Below, piece by piece: positions 1 through 7,248 of a DNA stretch of 42,815 nucleotides; positions within the stretch are counted from its first letter, which is position 1, and each line of letters opens with the position of its first letter. Position numbers and translations under genes: made by a program. The notes beneath the pieces were generated by a model, which was not told where the DNA came from, searched no databases, and saw only the letters and a list, made by a program, of their open reading frames with translations. Location of the stretch: IMG/VR virus record IMGVR_UViG_3300034257_000005, positions 1 through 42,815 of that record. One strand, 5' to 3'. The DNA comes from a virus.

Positions 1-127
1 CTTTATGGCATTATTTCGGGGGATTAATCAATGACAAAGGATACAAAGTACTAGACCCACACATTGGTTTAATCTACGGAGATGGTATCACTGTGGAATT
101 GGCCTACAGAATATTGGATCAAATGGA
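1..127. repeat. Terminal direct repeat (circular assembly overlap)
   Basis: Bases 1-127 are identical to 42689-42815. The repeat lies inside an open reading frame that is continuous when the ends are joined, so the molecule is circular or circularly permuted. A length of exactly 127 equals a common maximum k-mer of de Bruijn assemblers, so the repeat itself is probably an assembly overlap and not a biological terminal repeat. Unique genome length is 42,688 bases. Confidence 0.95.
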
Positions 128-491
128 ACGCATGGGATTTGCATCAAGCAACATTGTTTTTGGTGTGGGTTCATACACATACCAATATGTTACCCGTGAC
201 ACATTTGGTTTTGCCATGAAGGCTACATCTGCCGTCATTGATGGAAAACGTAGAGCAATATTTAAAGACCCAGTTACGGCAAAAGGATCGAAAACGTCAG
301 CAAAAGGGTTACTTCATGTCGGCATTGACTGCGAAACTACACGATTCTGCTTGACTGAAAATGTAGATGAATTAATAGAAAATTCGGGTGAATTAAAAAC
401 TGTTTGCATTCATGGACATGTACTTTGCAACACAACATTAGGCGCAGTACGTGCAAATTTAGATCTTGAGTTGGAATTAGTTTCGGAGTAA
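1..491 (+). CDS. NAMPT/NadV-family phosphoribosyltransferase, C-terminal part (continues from 41677)
   Basis: This is the 3' part of the gene that starts at 41677. Joined across the circular overlap it gives a 500-aa protein, close to the roughly 490 aa of human NAMPT. Family signatures in this half include IYGDGI, the segment NIVFGVGS, RDTFGFAMK and the FKDP motif followed by a Lys/Ser-rich stretch, all of which line the phosphoribosyl/nucleotide pocket in NAMPT. An apparent GTG start at 93 is an internal valine codon and not a real start. See the entry at 41677 for function and context. Confidence 0.93.
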   Translation, partial: LWHYFGGLINDKGYKVLDPHIGLIYGDGITVELAYRILDQMERMGFASSNIVFGVGSYTYQYVTRDTFGFAMKATSAVIDGKRRAIFKDPVTAKGSKTSAKGLLHVGIDCETTRFCLTENVDELIENSGELKTVCIHGHVLCNTTLGAVRANLDLELELVSE

Positions 492-572
492 TTTAGCGGG
501 AAAAGAACAGGCGACCACGACACCAAATCTAATCGCCTATTTAGGACTGTATAACATTCTTAGCAAAGAACC

Positions 573-608
573 CCAAGAACACCTCAAATTATACGTGGTG
601 TGTCTTGG
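573..608 (+). other. Strong stem-loop between the NAMPT-like gene and the replication genes
   Basis: An 11-bp stem (573-583 with 597-608, one bulged G at 602) closes a 13-nt loop in the 150-nt gap after the NAMPT-like gene. A weaker 6-bp stem (509-514 with 533-538) precedes it. No U-run follows, so it is not a classical terminator. It could be an mRNA processing or stability element, or a partial attenuator that lowers expression of the downstream replication genes. Confidence 0.5.
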
Positions 609-642
609 CTGTCAATAACTAATTGTCATTTTAAGGAACACT

Positions 643-849
643 ATGTCATCTAAAGTAGCCAAATACTTTATAAAACAATTACATAAATACAGGATGTATA
701 TGAATTTTATCCAACGAATAGAACGTAATATGAAACGAGATTTCCCTGAAATAACACTCGAAGAATTAAAAGAAAGAATTAATTTAATTAAGCACATGAT
801 AGCAATTTCCCGCCAATCTAATTCCAAAAGAAAGGAATCAACAATATGA
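643..849 (+). CDS. Small basic protein upstream of the replication initiator
   Basis: This 68-aa, lysine- and arginine-rich protein has no recognised domain. An AAGGA ribosome-binding site lies five bases before the ATG. Its stop overlaps the start of the replication initiator gene (ATGA), so the two are translationally coupled. Position at the head of the replication pair suggests a replication accessory role, but nothing in the sequence proves it. The start was chosen from the binding site and the downstream coupling. Confidence 0.7.
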   Translation: MSSKVAKYFIKQLHKYRMYMNFIQRIERNMKRDFPEITLEELKERINLIKHMIAISRQSNSKRKESTI

Positions 850-1619
850 GCATTCAAAAATTCGAAGGATTAATGTCGCGTGAAGAATCAGGTTGCACCA
901 TAGTGATTAATGAAACTATGCAAGCAATTACTGATTTCACAATACTAGCAGTATATGCATATTTATTAACCAAGCCGAATTCTTGGGTAATCAATCCAAA
1001 AGAATTAATAAGGCATTTTAATTCATCTAAAGACAGAATTTACAAAGCACTTAATGGTCTAATTGATCTTAATTTACTCAGGAGAATTGAACATCGACAA
1101 AATGGTAAATTCGTGGGATGCGAATATAAACTTTACCTTAAACCCCATATAAACACTGAATCATCACCGTGTCCTTATTTACCGGACGCGGTAAAACCGG
1201 ATACGGAAAACAAGGACACATATAAAACAAAGAAAGATCTAGAAAACAAAGAAAGTAATATTACTAATAGTGATAATTATTCAAAAACAAAAAAACAAGA
1301 CGAGTTATTGGAAGAAATAAAAGAAGTTTATAACGAAGAAATGATATCGATGCCTAAATCAAAAAGGCTGAGCGATGATGTTAAAAGACATTTAAGAAAA
1401 ATGATTCTCAATTGGCCAGAGTATGAGAAAAACGGGAATAAATTCACAATAGAATCATTTAGAAATTATTTAAAATACATAAAAGAAAACCCAAATTTAA
1501 AATTCTTTACTGAAGCATACACAACGAAAGACGGGAATAAGAAAAGAAATAACTTAAAAACAATAACTAGTGACAAAGTAATAACTAAAATTATTAACGG
1601 AGAATACAGTGAAAATTAG
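846..1619 (+). CDS. Phage replication initiator-like protein (winged-helix N-terminus)
   Basis: 257 aa. Residues about 25-105 look like the winged helix-turn-helix of phage replication proteins (lambda O/DnaD type): a helical block, a recognition-type segment SSKDRIYKALNGLIDLNL and a basic wing. A Lys/Glu/Asn-rich linker (about 115-155) precedes a basic helical C-terminal domain that ends in a conserved-looking FRNYLKYIKENPNLKFF block. It overlaps the DnaB-like helicase gene by 11 bases, the usual initiator-helicase pairing. The probable role is origin binding and helicase recruitment. The middle of the gene is very AT-rich and could contain the origin, as in lambdoid phages, but I see no clear iterons. 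Confidence 0.7.
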   Translation: MSIQKFEGLMSREESGCTIVINETMQAITDFTILAVYAYLLTKPNSWVINPKELIRHFNSSKDRIYKALNGLIDLNLLRRIEHRQNGKFVGCEYKLYLKPHINTESSPCPYLPDAVKPDTENKDTYKTKKDLENKESNITNSDNYSKTKKQDELLEEIKEVYNEEMISMPKSKRLSDDVKRHLRKMILNWPEYEKNGNKFTIESFRNYLKYIKENPNLKFFTEAYTTKDGNKKRNNLKTITSDKVITKIINGEYSEN

Positions 1620-2934
1620 AAACTTTGACTTACCCTCAAGCATGGATCTCGAAATACGTACGATAGGTGCACTCCTGAGCATAGGAGATCATAAAAAGCA
1701 TTTAATACAACAATCTATGATGGAGTTATCAGAGGATTGTTTTTATAGTCATGATACTAGGGATATATATCTGATAATTAGAAAATTATTTGATAAGCAA
1801 GAACATTTCGATGTTATAAGTATATTAGCATTAATTCCCGATAATCGATTTGAGTTTTTTCAGAGGACTTTGCGCGATGAATTTTACACTGCAAATTTCT
1901 TAACGCACGATATAGAGCAACTTAACAATTACAGAACTTTACGCAAGCAGTTATTAATTTTACAAGCTACGCTAGATAGCGCGATAGACGAAAATTCCCC
2001 TTCAATAGCCTTAAATTTGATATCAGACAGCTTAAGCGCATTAACTGAAACTGTGAATGTTACAAAAAACCAGAATAAAGAAAGCGTTCAAACCATGGTT
2101 GATGAATGGTTTTCTCAGGAAGAGGATAACAATTATATTTATCTTGAGGATACTCAATTTCCACGAGTGCCTAACCAGTCATTAATCACGATAGCTGGGC
2201 GATCAGGACACGGCAAAACATTTATAGCCATGTACTTAATGGACAAGATAATTGATCAATTACCCGGCAAACAGAATATCTATTTTAATCTTGAAATGAA
2301 TAAGCACGTAATGTTACAGCGTTATGCGGGTTTATTGGGATATACTGGCGGCACTGATCGAGAAATTGTTCAAAATGCACTGCCTGAATTGCTAAAAAAG
2401 AACATGTATTTTGTTAATTTACCCATGATTACTATTGATCAAATTGAAACCATTAGCAGATTATCTGCATTAAGTCAGCCTGTCGGTGTCATGGTGGTTG
2501 ATTATTTAGGATTAATTACAACTAAAAGCAAAGCAGAAAGAAACGACTTAGATCAATCAGGCATTGCAAAACGGCTTGCTGCGCTGTCAATTGAATTAAA
2601 TTGCGTTGTCATTGCCTTGATACAAGTAAACAGGGACTTTAAGAATAGACCAGTTGGCGAACGAATTCCCAGACCTGAAGATTCATCCGAAAGCATGGGT
2701 TCAGTACATAGCGCGACATGGTGGCTAGGTATCGATCAGCCACAAAAAGACGATCCGAGTATCGAGTATAAAGATCTGTTCCAACTTGGGTGTAGAAAGG
2801 GACGAAACGGGGAAACATTTTTCTTTGACTTAGATTTTAGAGATGGCCAGTTTTTTAAGCGTGATAACAAATCTTATCAATCGAGTATCTCAAATACTGA
2901 TAGAATACATCATTTTTCTCCATTTAAGGACTAG
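1609..2934 (+). CDS. DnaB-type replicative helicase
   Basis: This 441-aa protein unwinds the phage replication fork. It has an N-terminal helical domain (about 1-110) and a RecA-like ATPase domain. Walker A GRSGHGKT is at about 197-204, followed by the NLEMNK motif typical of DnaB, Walker B GVMVVDYLGLI, and the IQVNRDFKNRP motif. The arginine-rich end of the core is followed by a short divergent tail. The start is GTG, preceded by GGAG, and overlaps the initiator gene. It is the last gene of the rightward early unit and is followed by the double hairpin at 2947-2997. Length matches the family (about 450 aa). Confidence 0.93.
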   Translation: MKIRNFDLPSSMDLEIRTIGALLSIGDHKKHLIQQSMMELSEDCFYSHDTRDIYLIIRKLFDKQEHFDVISILALIPDNRFEFFQRTLRDEFYTANFLTHDIEQLNNYRTLRKQLLILQATLDSAIDENSPSIALNLISDSLSALTETVNVTKNQNKESVQTMVDEWFSQEEDNNYIYLEDTQFPRVPNQSLITIAGRSGHGKTFIAMYLMDKIIDQLPGKQNIYFNLEMNKHVMLQRYAGLLGYTGGTDREIVQNALPELLKKNMYFVNLPMITIDQIETISRLSALSQPVGVMVVDYLGLITTKSKAERNDLDQSGIAKRLAALSIELNCVVIALIQVNRDFKNRPVGERIPRPEDSSESMGSVHSATWWLGIDQPQKDDPSIEYKDLFQLGCRKGRNGETFFFDLDFRDGQFFKRDNKSYQSSISNTDRIHHFSPFKD

Positions 2935-2946
2935 ACGTTGAATTAT

Positions 2947-2997
2947 CTACCCATTACCTATGTCAATGTAGTGGGTAGTATACGAAGTGATCGTATA
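2947..2997. terminator. Tandem hairpins between convergent operons
   Basis: Two adjacent inverted repeats: an 11-bp stem with one G-U pair (2947-2957 with 2968-2978) and an 8-bp stem (2979-2986 approximately with 2990-2997, loop of about five). They lie between the end of the helicase gene and the end of the leftward small-gene cluster, the expected position for a bidirectional terminator. No long U-run follows, so strength is uncertain. Confidence 0.6.
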
Positions 2998-3017
2998 ACG
3001 CAAATTTGGAGGTTTTA

Positions 3018-3314
3018 CTAATTAATATGATTTTCTAACATTAAGTCGATTAAGTTGTTAAATCGTTGCTTAATATCAATCAGATTTTCTGTTGCTGTTT
3101 TTGGTTCATCCGGGCTTAATATCGTTGTTTGAATCTCATGTAATAACCCACTAAGTAAACACATAACAAAACCACCGACTGCCCAATTCATTTGCATATT
3201 CTGGTGTGACACGTCCATTAATTGCTTTTTCAGTGAGTTGATAAACTGTAAACTATAATCAATTTGACCCATTATTGTTCTACGTTGTTGTGTAACTTCC
3301 TTGTTAACTATCAT
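3018..3314 (-). CDS. Hypothetical protein, last gene of the leftward small-gene array
   Basis: This 98-aa protein has no recognised family. A central non-polar segment (about residues 44-60, WAVGGFVMCLLSGLL) could be one membrane-associated helix; the rest is helical and charged. The start overlaps the stop of the upstream gene by four bases (ATGA), which fixes the frame and indicates translational coupling in the array running from 5629 down to 3018. Confidence 0.65.
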   Translation of the reverse strand: MIVNKEVTQQRRTIMGQIDYSLQFINSLKKQLMDVSHQNMQMNWAVGGFVMCLLSGLLHEIQTTILSPDEPKTATENLIDIKQRFNNLIDLMLENHIN

Positions 3315-3664
3315 TGCAATCCTGCCTCTTTTAATAATTTTTCGGTTAATTGTTCATTGTGTGATTTGTCTTTTAAATGGCCATGCCGCGATTCTATTTC
3401 ATCAAGTGAATTTGATAATTTATTAGCATGAGTTAAGAACGCGCTTGCAATAATATGTAACACATCTTTACCTCTGAACTGATCTTGTTCTTTCATTCCT
3501 ATGCCGATTTTATTTATTACCTCCGTCATTGCTGAGGCAGTCAAAATATACATTGGGACTAAGAAATACTCTGATTCATCGCTGAATTCATCCAGAACCT
3601 CGCGAATGATTTGAACGCAATCATTCATTTTTCCAATTGATAATTGTTTGCCTAACTCGTTCAT
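3311..3664 (-). CDS. Hypothetical helical protein
   Basis: 117 aa, mostly predicted helix, with a middle segment rich in Ile, Ala and Met (about 38-58). No domain recognised. The start codon overlaps the stop of the zinc-ribbon gene upstream by one base (TAATG), and its own stop overlaps the next gene by four. The packing is typical of early phage host-interaction genes, but no activity can be assigned. Confidence 0.65.
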   Translation of the reverse strand: MNELGKQLSIGKMNDCVQIIREVLDEFSDESEYFLVPMYILTASAMTEVINKIGIGMKEQDQFRGKDVLHIIASAFLTHANKLSNSLDEIESRHGHLKDKSHNEQLTEKLLKEAGLQ

Positions 3665-3849
3665 TATTCACTCACTTTATTGTTAGTTAAATTCCAGTCC
3701 AGCTTATTGACAAACTCCCCGCAGTTCTTGCACTTAATAGACTGAAACGCAAAATTGTGTAATCGTGATTCTGTGTTGCAGGACGGGCAATATACACTCC
3801 GCCCATTATATGGTGCTCTTGTTCTGTGTGTTACTTTTTTAGTTATCAT
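3664..3849 (-). CDS. Small zinc-ribbon protein
   Basis: 61 aa with two CxxC knuckles (CPSC at about residues 21-24 and CKNC at about 40-43), the signature of a one-zinc ribbon. The N-terminus is basic (MITKKVTHRTR). Such small phage zinc ribbons often bind nucleic acid or a host protein; which applies here is unknown. It is coupled by one base to the downstream gene and lies two bases from the upstream 45-aa gene. Confidence 0.7.
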   Translation of the reverse strand: MITKKVTHRTRAPYNGRSVYCPSCNTESRLHNFAFQSIKCKNCGEFVNKLDWNLTNNKVSE

Positions 3850-3851
3850 AA

Positions 3852-3989
3852 TTATTCATCTTCCAAATCTTGCTTTATTTCGTCCAGTTCATCATCTGAG
3901 ATTTGGTCTAATTTTTTATAAAACCAAAATGTTTTTGATGATTCATCCCATTTATAAACCGCATTGTATGCGTATTCTATTCGGTACAT
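3852..3989 (-). CDS. 45-aa acidic small protein
   Basis: This short frame runs from an ATG at 3989 to TAA at 3852. The N-terminus is aromatic-rich (MYRIEYAYNAVYKW), and the C-terminal half is strongly acidic with many Asp and Glu. It sits two bases from both neighbours, so it fits the array exactly. No family was recognised. The pattern (small, acidic, packed in an early operon) is compatible with a protein- or DNA-mimic role, which is only an inference. Confidence 0.6.
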   Translation of the reverse strand: MYRIEYAYNAVYKWDESSKTFWFYKKLDQISDDELDEIKQDLEDE

Positions 3990-3991
3990 TG

Positions 3992-4174
3992 CTAAAACAC
4001 CCCGCCAATGTGGGCAAATACAGCCGTTAATACAAGGCCATATAACCCAAGAATGTAATTAGTTGAACTATTAACTTGCCTGTCCAAATGTTCAAGCGTT
4101 TTAAATATTGCGCTGTTTGTATTTTTAAGTAACTCAATATCTAGTTGTTCTTGTGTGTATAGTTGTTTTTCCAT
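3992..4174 (-). CDS. Small protein with C-terminal transmembrane helix
   Basis: The start at 4174 gives 60 aa. A longer frame to 4228 would run into the upstream cysteine-rich gene that ends at 4195, so the shorter start is preferred. Residues about 1-38 form a charged amphipathic helix, and residues about 39-60 (ILGLYGLVLTAVFAHIGGVF) are a membrane helix. The topology resembles XhlA-type phage membrane proteins, but sequence similarity cannot be judged here. It might be a membrane-associated accessory or a holin-like factor. Confidence 0.6.
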   Translation of the reverse strand: MEKQLYTQEQLDIELLKNTNSAIFKTLEHLDRQVNSSTNYILGLYGLVLTAVFAHIGGVF

Positions 4175-4194
4175 GATTATTTTCTCTTGATTTA

Positions 4195-4359
4195 TTAGCA
4201 TGACCAGTCGCAAGGTTGATCCCCGCATGTTTCACATATTACAGGGGAATAGCAGCACCCGTCATATACGCTTTGCCCATCTTTGTTAATATCGCCCTCA
4301 CATTCTGAACAAGTACCCGTTATTTCTTTATCATCGACTATTGTTGGATCACAGCACAT
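4195..4359 (-). CDS. 54-aa cysteine-rich protein
   Basis: ATG at 4359, stop at 4195. Ten of 54 residues are cysteine (positions 2, 3, 17, 20, 35, 36, 42, 45, 50, 54), including two CxxC pairs (CSEC, CETC), which strongly suggests zinc binding. The start overlaps the stop of the upstream 110-aa gene by one base (TAATG). No family recognised. Confidence 0.65.
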   Translation of the reverse strand: MCCDPTIVDDKEITGTCSECEGDINKDGQSVYDGCCYSPVICETCGDQPCDWSC

Positions 4360-4691
4360 TATTGCCCCTTATAAAGCATGAAATAAAGTTGCTTGCCCAT
4401 GTTATCCCAATAGTTATCTATCAGTTTGCACTCTTCTTTTTCGGTTATCTCGCGCTTAAGCTTCAACTCAAGCCAGTTGATAATGTCATAGTTGGTAAAC
4501 GGGATATTAACTGTACTGCATAAGCCTTGAAGCCAGTTTTTGCATATAAGCCAATGGGGTTCATTATTTTTGTGAATCATTTCAGATTCGAATATATCCC
4601 GAACTTTGTTTAATAAATCTTGTTCGCTAGTGTGTTCAATTTCTTCATTAATGGATTCAATTATTAGTTGTTTATAGTCTTTTGCTTTCAT
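4359..4691 (-). CDS. Hypothetical protein
   Basis: 110 aa, charged and helical, with tryptophans at regular spacing in the second half (WLICKNWLQG, INWLELKL, DNYWDNM). No domain recognised. It is coupled to both neighbours: its start overlaps the upstream stop by four bases, and its stop shares one base with the downstream start. Function unknown. Confidence 0.65.
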   Translation of the reverse strand: MKAKDYKQLIIESINEEIEHTSEQDLLNKVRDIFESEMIHKNNEPHWLICKNWLQGLCSTVNIPFTNYDIINWLELKLKREITEKEECKLIDNYWDNMGKQLYFMLYKGQ

Positions 4692-4969
4692 TGTTTTGCT
4701 CCTAATTCAAGGCCTAAAATCATTGCGTGCATAAAGTGGTATAGTTCTTTTTTAGTTCCATAACCATGGGTACTTATGTTTCGTGAACCACCCGATTCAC
4801 ATTGTTGACAGAGTTTTATACCGCCATATGCTGAATCAAGATGATAATTGCCGGGCTGAGATACACATTTGCCGTCTATATGTTCATAGGGCTTTAATGG
4901 GTTATTAGTGAGCGTGTTAATTCTGTTTACGAGTATATCCAAGTCTTTGTTTGTAATTCTGATAGTCAT
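4688..4969 (-). CDS. Conserved phage protein (GNYHLDSAYGG family)
   Basis: 93 aa. It matches a widespread family of small phage proteins recalled from many genomes. The layout is an N-terminal helix ending in RINxLTNNPxxPY, the signature GNYHLDSAYGG at about 41-51, a cysteine pair CQQC at about 54-57, and a C-terminal helix KKELYHFMHAMILGLELG. No function is established for that family. It is coupled to the downstream gene by a four-base overlap. Confidence 0.7.
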   Translation of the reverse strand: MTIRITNKDLDILVNRINTLTNNPLKPYEHIDGKCVSQPGNYHLDSAYGGIKLCQQCESGGSRNISTHGYGTKKELYHFMHAMILGLELGAKQ

Positions 4970-4988
4970 TATTTGTGTTCCTTAGTAG

Positions 4989-5132
4989 TTATTTATTGTT
5001 TTTCCAGATTAGATAATCATCGATTGACTCAAATCCCCTATATCCGCCAGTAATTTTGACTATTACCGCAGACCACGGCATTAACTCTAATGCTTGTTTT
5101 TTACTTGATGCTTCTACGAATTCGGTTCTCAT
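4989..5132 (-). CDS. 47-aa hypothetical protein
   Basis: ATG at 5132, TAA at 4989. A good GAGGTG ribosome-binding site precedes the ATG and lies inside the end of the upstream 50-aa gene, one base away. The sequence (MRTEFVEASSKKQALELMPW, then an IVKITGGYRGFESIDDY region) looks like a small alpha/beta fold; a family of short phage proteins with a similar SKKxALxxMPW opening exists, without known function. Confidence 0.6.
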   Translation of the reverse strand: MRTEFVEASSKKQALELMPWSAVIVKITGGYRGFESIDDYLIWKNNK

Positions 5133-5133
5133 G

Positions 5134-5286
5134 TTACACCTCATATTTGCGTGATTTCGTTAAAACAATTCTGCGTTTAGGGCAGTAATAACTGTCTGTG
5201 AGGTATAACGATTTAACGGGTAATGTTGAACCAGCTAAGTAGCGTCTGAATCTGATTCTGTTTATTAGTCTGATTAATGTTGTCAT
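5134..5286 (-). CDS. 50-aa very basic protein
   Basis: ATG at 5286, TAA at 5134, about 12 Arg/Lys and only two acidic residues. The N-terminal half is arginine-rich (LINRIRFRRYLAG) and the C-terminus lysine- and arginine-rich, so it is likely to bind nucleic acid or acidic protein surfaces. It begins two bases after the stop of the first gene of the array. No family recognised. Confidence 0.55.
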   Translation of the reverse strand: MTTLIRLINRIRFRRYLAGSTLPVKSLYLTDSYYCPKRRIVLTKSRKYEV

Positions 5287-5287
5287 G

Positions 5288-5629
5288 TTAGGCCACCAAT
5301 GATTCTAAATTAGGGCGCAAATGGTATTGCATGGTGTGTATTGATTCTTCACGTCCCATATTCGGATCAGCTGGAATTACGCGATTAATTGTTATTATGT
5401 AATGGCATGAATCATGGGAAATTGTTAATTCGCTTGCTTTAGGGAAGTAAATCCAGCCTTCGATGGTTAATCCATCTTTTATTGTGTTTAGTGCAAGCTT
5501 GTTACTTAGTACCCTTGCAACACTGCGCCATGCTGACTGAAAGTTAGGTACTGATTTGTACCATGAGTTATGAGTTAATGCCCATTCATATATGTGAGCG
5601 TGTTTTTTTAAGTCTGCTAATGTTTTCAT
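5288..5629 (-). CDS. First gene of the leftward small-gene array
   Basis: 113 aa from the ATG at 5629, chosen because GGAG lies seven bases upstream; a frame extending to 5698 has no such site. It contains an aromatic N-terminal block (HIYEWALTHNSWY) and a C-terminal half with histidines and methionines. No domain recognised. It is transcribed from the operator-containing promoter at 5734-5762 and leads an eleven-gene unit. Confidence 0.65.
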   Translation of the reverse strand: MKTLADLKKHAHIYEWALTHNSWYKSVPNFQSAWRSVARVLSNKLALNTIKDGLTIEGWIYFPKASELTISHDSCHYIITINRVIPADPNMGREESIHTMQYHLRPNLESLVA

Positions 5630-5733
5630 GTTTACTTCTCCAGTGTGTGTACATATAGATACAGCCTTGTATAAAGCTGCATTTGTATGTACTCCCAATG
5701 ATCTTAATGAACGTATCGCTATTCGATGAAGGG

Positions 5734-5762
5734 ATAATAACTAAACGGGCGTTTAGGTGCAA
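5734..5762 (-). promoter_or_regulatory. Promoter with perfect operator for the leftward small-gene array
   Basis: On the minus strand: TTGCAC, 17-bp spacer, TATTAT. The spacer contains the perfect palindrome CTAAAC-GCCC-GTTTAG (5741-5756). The same operator class occurs at 7372, 10779, 12075, 35591 and 39068. A repressor bound here would block sigma-70 polymerase directly. Confidence 0.8.
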
Positions 5763-5779
5763 GTGTTATTTATAGTTAT

Positions 5780-5808
5780 TTGCAATTAATTTAGATAATT
5801 ACTATAGT
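5780..5808 (+). promoter_or_regulatory. Promoter for the zinc-finger/TerS-like pair
   Basis: TTGCAA, 17-bp spacer, TATAGT on the plus strand, back to back with the operator promoter. A start point near 5815 would leave only about five bases before the ATG at 5820, so translation may be leaderless or may use a later ATG (5841 or 5850). No CTAAAC operator overlaps it. Confidence 0.55.
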
Positions 5809-5819
5809 GTAGGTTATTA

Positions 5820-6215
5820 ATGGACTTAATTGGTATAATAATGAGCGATATGATTCGGTGTGTAGCATGTAGAGGTTCTAAGGTTGTTGCTAAGTTAGGC
5901 GGGATTCATGGCGATTGTAATACGTGTGATGGGACAGGCAAGATCAAGGCTAGTGATAAGCCAGTGCCATTTGTTATTATAGATGATCCCCTTTTAAATG
6001 ATATTATCGTAGCGACTGAACGAGTTGTTGTTAGTAGTGAGCCTGTTATTGATACTGTCAATATTGTGAGTCCTAAACCAGTTGATGCGTTTACTAAGCC
6101 TGAGTTTGTAGATACTGTAAAGGATACTATTAGCGCAGTTGGTTCAATTGTTGATAATGCAGCCAAGCCAGCAATGACAGTTACTAAGCGTAAAGTGTTC
6201 AGTAAGAAGAAATAA
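5820..6215 (+). CDS. DnaJ-type zinc-finger protein
   Basis: 131 aa. Residues about 14-40 carry CxxCxGS and CxxCxGTG, the two halves of one DnaJ-like CxxCxGxG zinc finger. The remainder is a low-complexity Val/Pro/Thr-rich segment ending in a basic tail (TKRKVFSKKK). There is no J domain, so it is not a co-chaperone. DNA or protein binding is possible. It lies two bases upstream of the TerS-like gene. The start is uncertain (see the promoter entry). Confidence 0.65.
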   Translation: MDLIGIIMSDMIRCVACRGSKVVAKLGGIHGDCNTCDGTGKIKASDKPVPFVIIDDPLLNDIIVATERVVVSSEPVIDTVNIVSPKPVDAFTKPEFVDTVKDTISAVGSIVDNAAKPAMTVTKRKVFSKKK

Positions 6216-6217
6216 TT

Positions 6218-6586
6218 ATGCATCCATCAAATGAACATATCCCTACTGATGACCTGCGACTGAGAATTGAAGATCTCGCCCGCGCTGGAATACCTCAGTT
6301 ATTGATTGCTGAGATAGTTGAGATAGATAAAGACACATTGACTAAATATTATCAACGAGAGTTAGATCTTGCAAACCCTATGGCAGTTGCACGAGTTGCC
6401 CAGACTATGTATCAGTGCGCATTGAATGGTGACATGAAAGCAGCTACACAGTACTTGAAGATGAAAGGTGCTAAATTTGGATGGGTTGAGAAACAAGTGA
6501 TTGAAGTAGGGACTACACCAGAAGAAACAAAAGAACTGGAAGAACGTGTACTTATGTTAGAACAAAAGCACACAAAAGATTATTAG
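6218..6586 (+). CDS. Probable small terminase subunit
   Basis: 122 aa. An N-terminal helix-turn-helix (residues about 11-45, LRIEDLARAGIPQLLIAEIV then DKDTLTKYYQREL) is followed by an Ala-rich helix and the GDMKAATQYLKMKGAKFGW motif seen in many phage small terminases. The C-terminus is a short Glu/Lys helix. Its role would be recognition of the packaging site on phage DNA and stimulation of the large subunit. It lies nine kilobases from the large terminase, which is unusual but not rare. A generic HTH regulator is the alternative. Confidence 0.6.
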   Translation: MHPSNEHIPTDDLRLRIEDLARAGIPQLLIAEIVEIDKDTLTKYYQRELDLANPMAVARVAQTMYQCALNGDMKAATQYLKMKGAKFGWVEKQVIEVGTTPEETKELEERVLMLEQKHTKDY

Positions 6587-6630
6587 TGTAGTAGTACGCT
6601 ATAACAAATGTATATTATAGTCTGTGTCGT

Positions 6631-7185
6631 TTAAGACAAGAGTTTGGTTACACTTGGACGCGATATCTTTAGTTCTCTAGCTATCTGACTAATGTTCATG
6701 CCCTGCTTACATAGCTCTATTGCTGGCTCTCTCAGCCTCATATCCAGCGGTTGCTTACCAAATGGCTTGCCTGACTTAGTACCCCGCTCTTTAGCTATTG
6801 CAATGCCCTCTCGTTGTCGCGACTTACTTATGCATCGCTCTAACTGCGCAACACTACCCATGATTTGCAACATAAAAGTATGGTACAAGTTATCCGAATG
6901 AGGACTGAATATTAGGTTTTCGGTGTGGAAATGTACGCAAACGCCCTTTGCTAGAGTAGTTTCTAAAATCTCAAGCACGTCACGCAATGATCTCGCTAAA
7001 CGGTCAACGCTATGCACATGCAACACATCACCAGACCTGAGCATCTTGATACAGATGTTAAGATTCGGACGCTCGCGCACGATCCCTGACACCTTATCTT
7101 CGAATACTTCATCAAGCTTTATGCCTTCAAGCTGCCTATCTGTTGATTGCTCTCTAGTTGATACCCTCTTATATCCAATGTCCAT
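6631..7185 (-). CDS. Small serine recombinase (resolvase/invertase family)
   Basis: 184 aa, normal for Hin/Tn3-resolvase type enzymes. The nucleophile is Ser9 in YKRVST. The DRLARSLRD motif (about 60-68), the central dimerisation helix with MLQIMGSVAQLER, and a C-terminal helix-turn-helix (NISQIARELKISRPSVTKLL) are all present. It is therefore predicted to be active. Possible roles are dimer resolution of a plasmid-like or replicating genome, or inversion. No integrase-length serine recombinase or attachment site is evident. GGAG precedes the ATG. Candidate binding sites lie just upstream at 7249-7347. Confidence 0.9.
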   Translation of the reverse strand: MDIGYKRVSTREQSTDRQLEGIKLDEVFEDKVSGIVRERPNLNICIKMLRSGDVLHVHSVDRLARSLRDVLEILETTLAKGVCVHFHTENLIFSPHSDNLYHTFMLQIMGSVAQLERCISKSRQREGIAIAKERGTKSGKPFGKQPLDMRLREPAIELCKQGMNISQIARELKISRPSVTKLLS

Positions 7186-7248
7186 GTTAACTCCAGTGTG
7201 TTATAGTTATAGTCATTGCTCATGCAATAGCGCATCACTATACATACC

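Noticed and set aside
93-491. A separate 132-aa gene starting at GTG 93
   Set aside because: The frame continues upstream through the circular join into the NAMPT-like gene, so the GTG is an internal valine codon.
5171-5180. GTTTAG half-site near 5175
   Set aside because: The partner half does not match and it lies in the coding sequence of the 50-aa basic protein.
6599-6620. Terminator between the TerS-like and recombinase genes
   Set aside because: Only a 6-bp AT-rich stem without a U-run; too weak to list as a feature.
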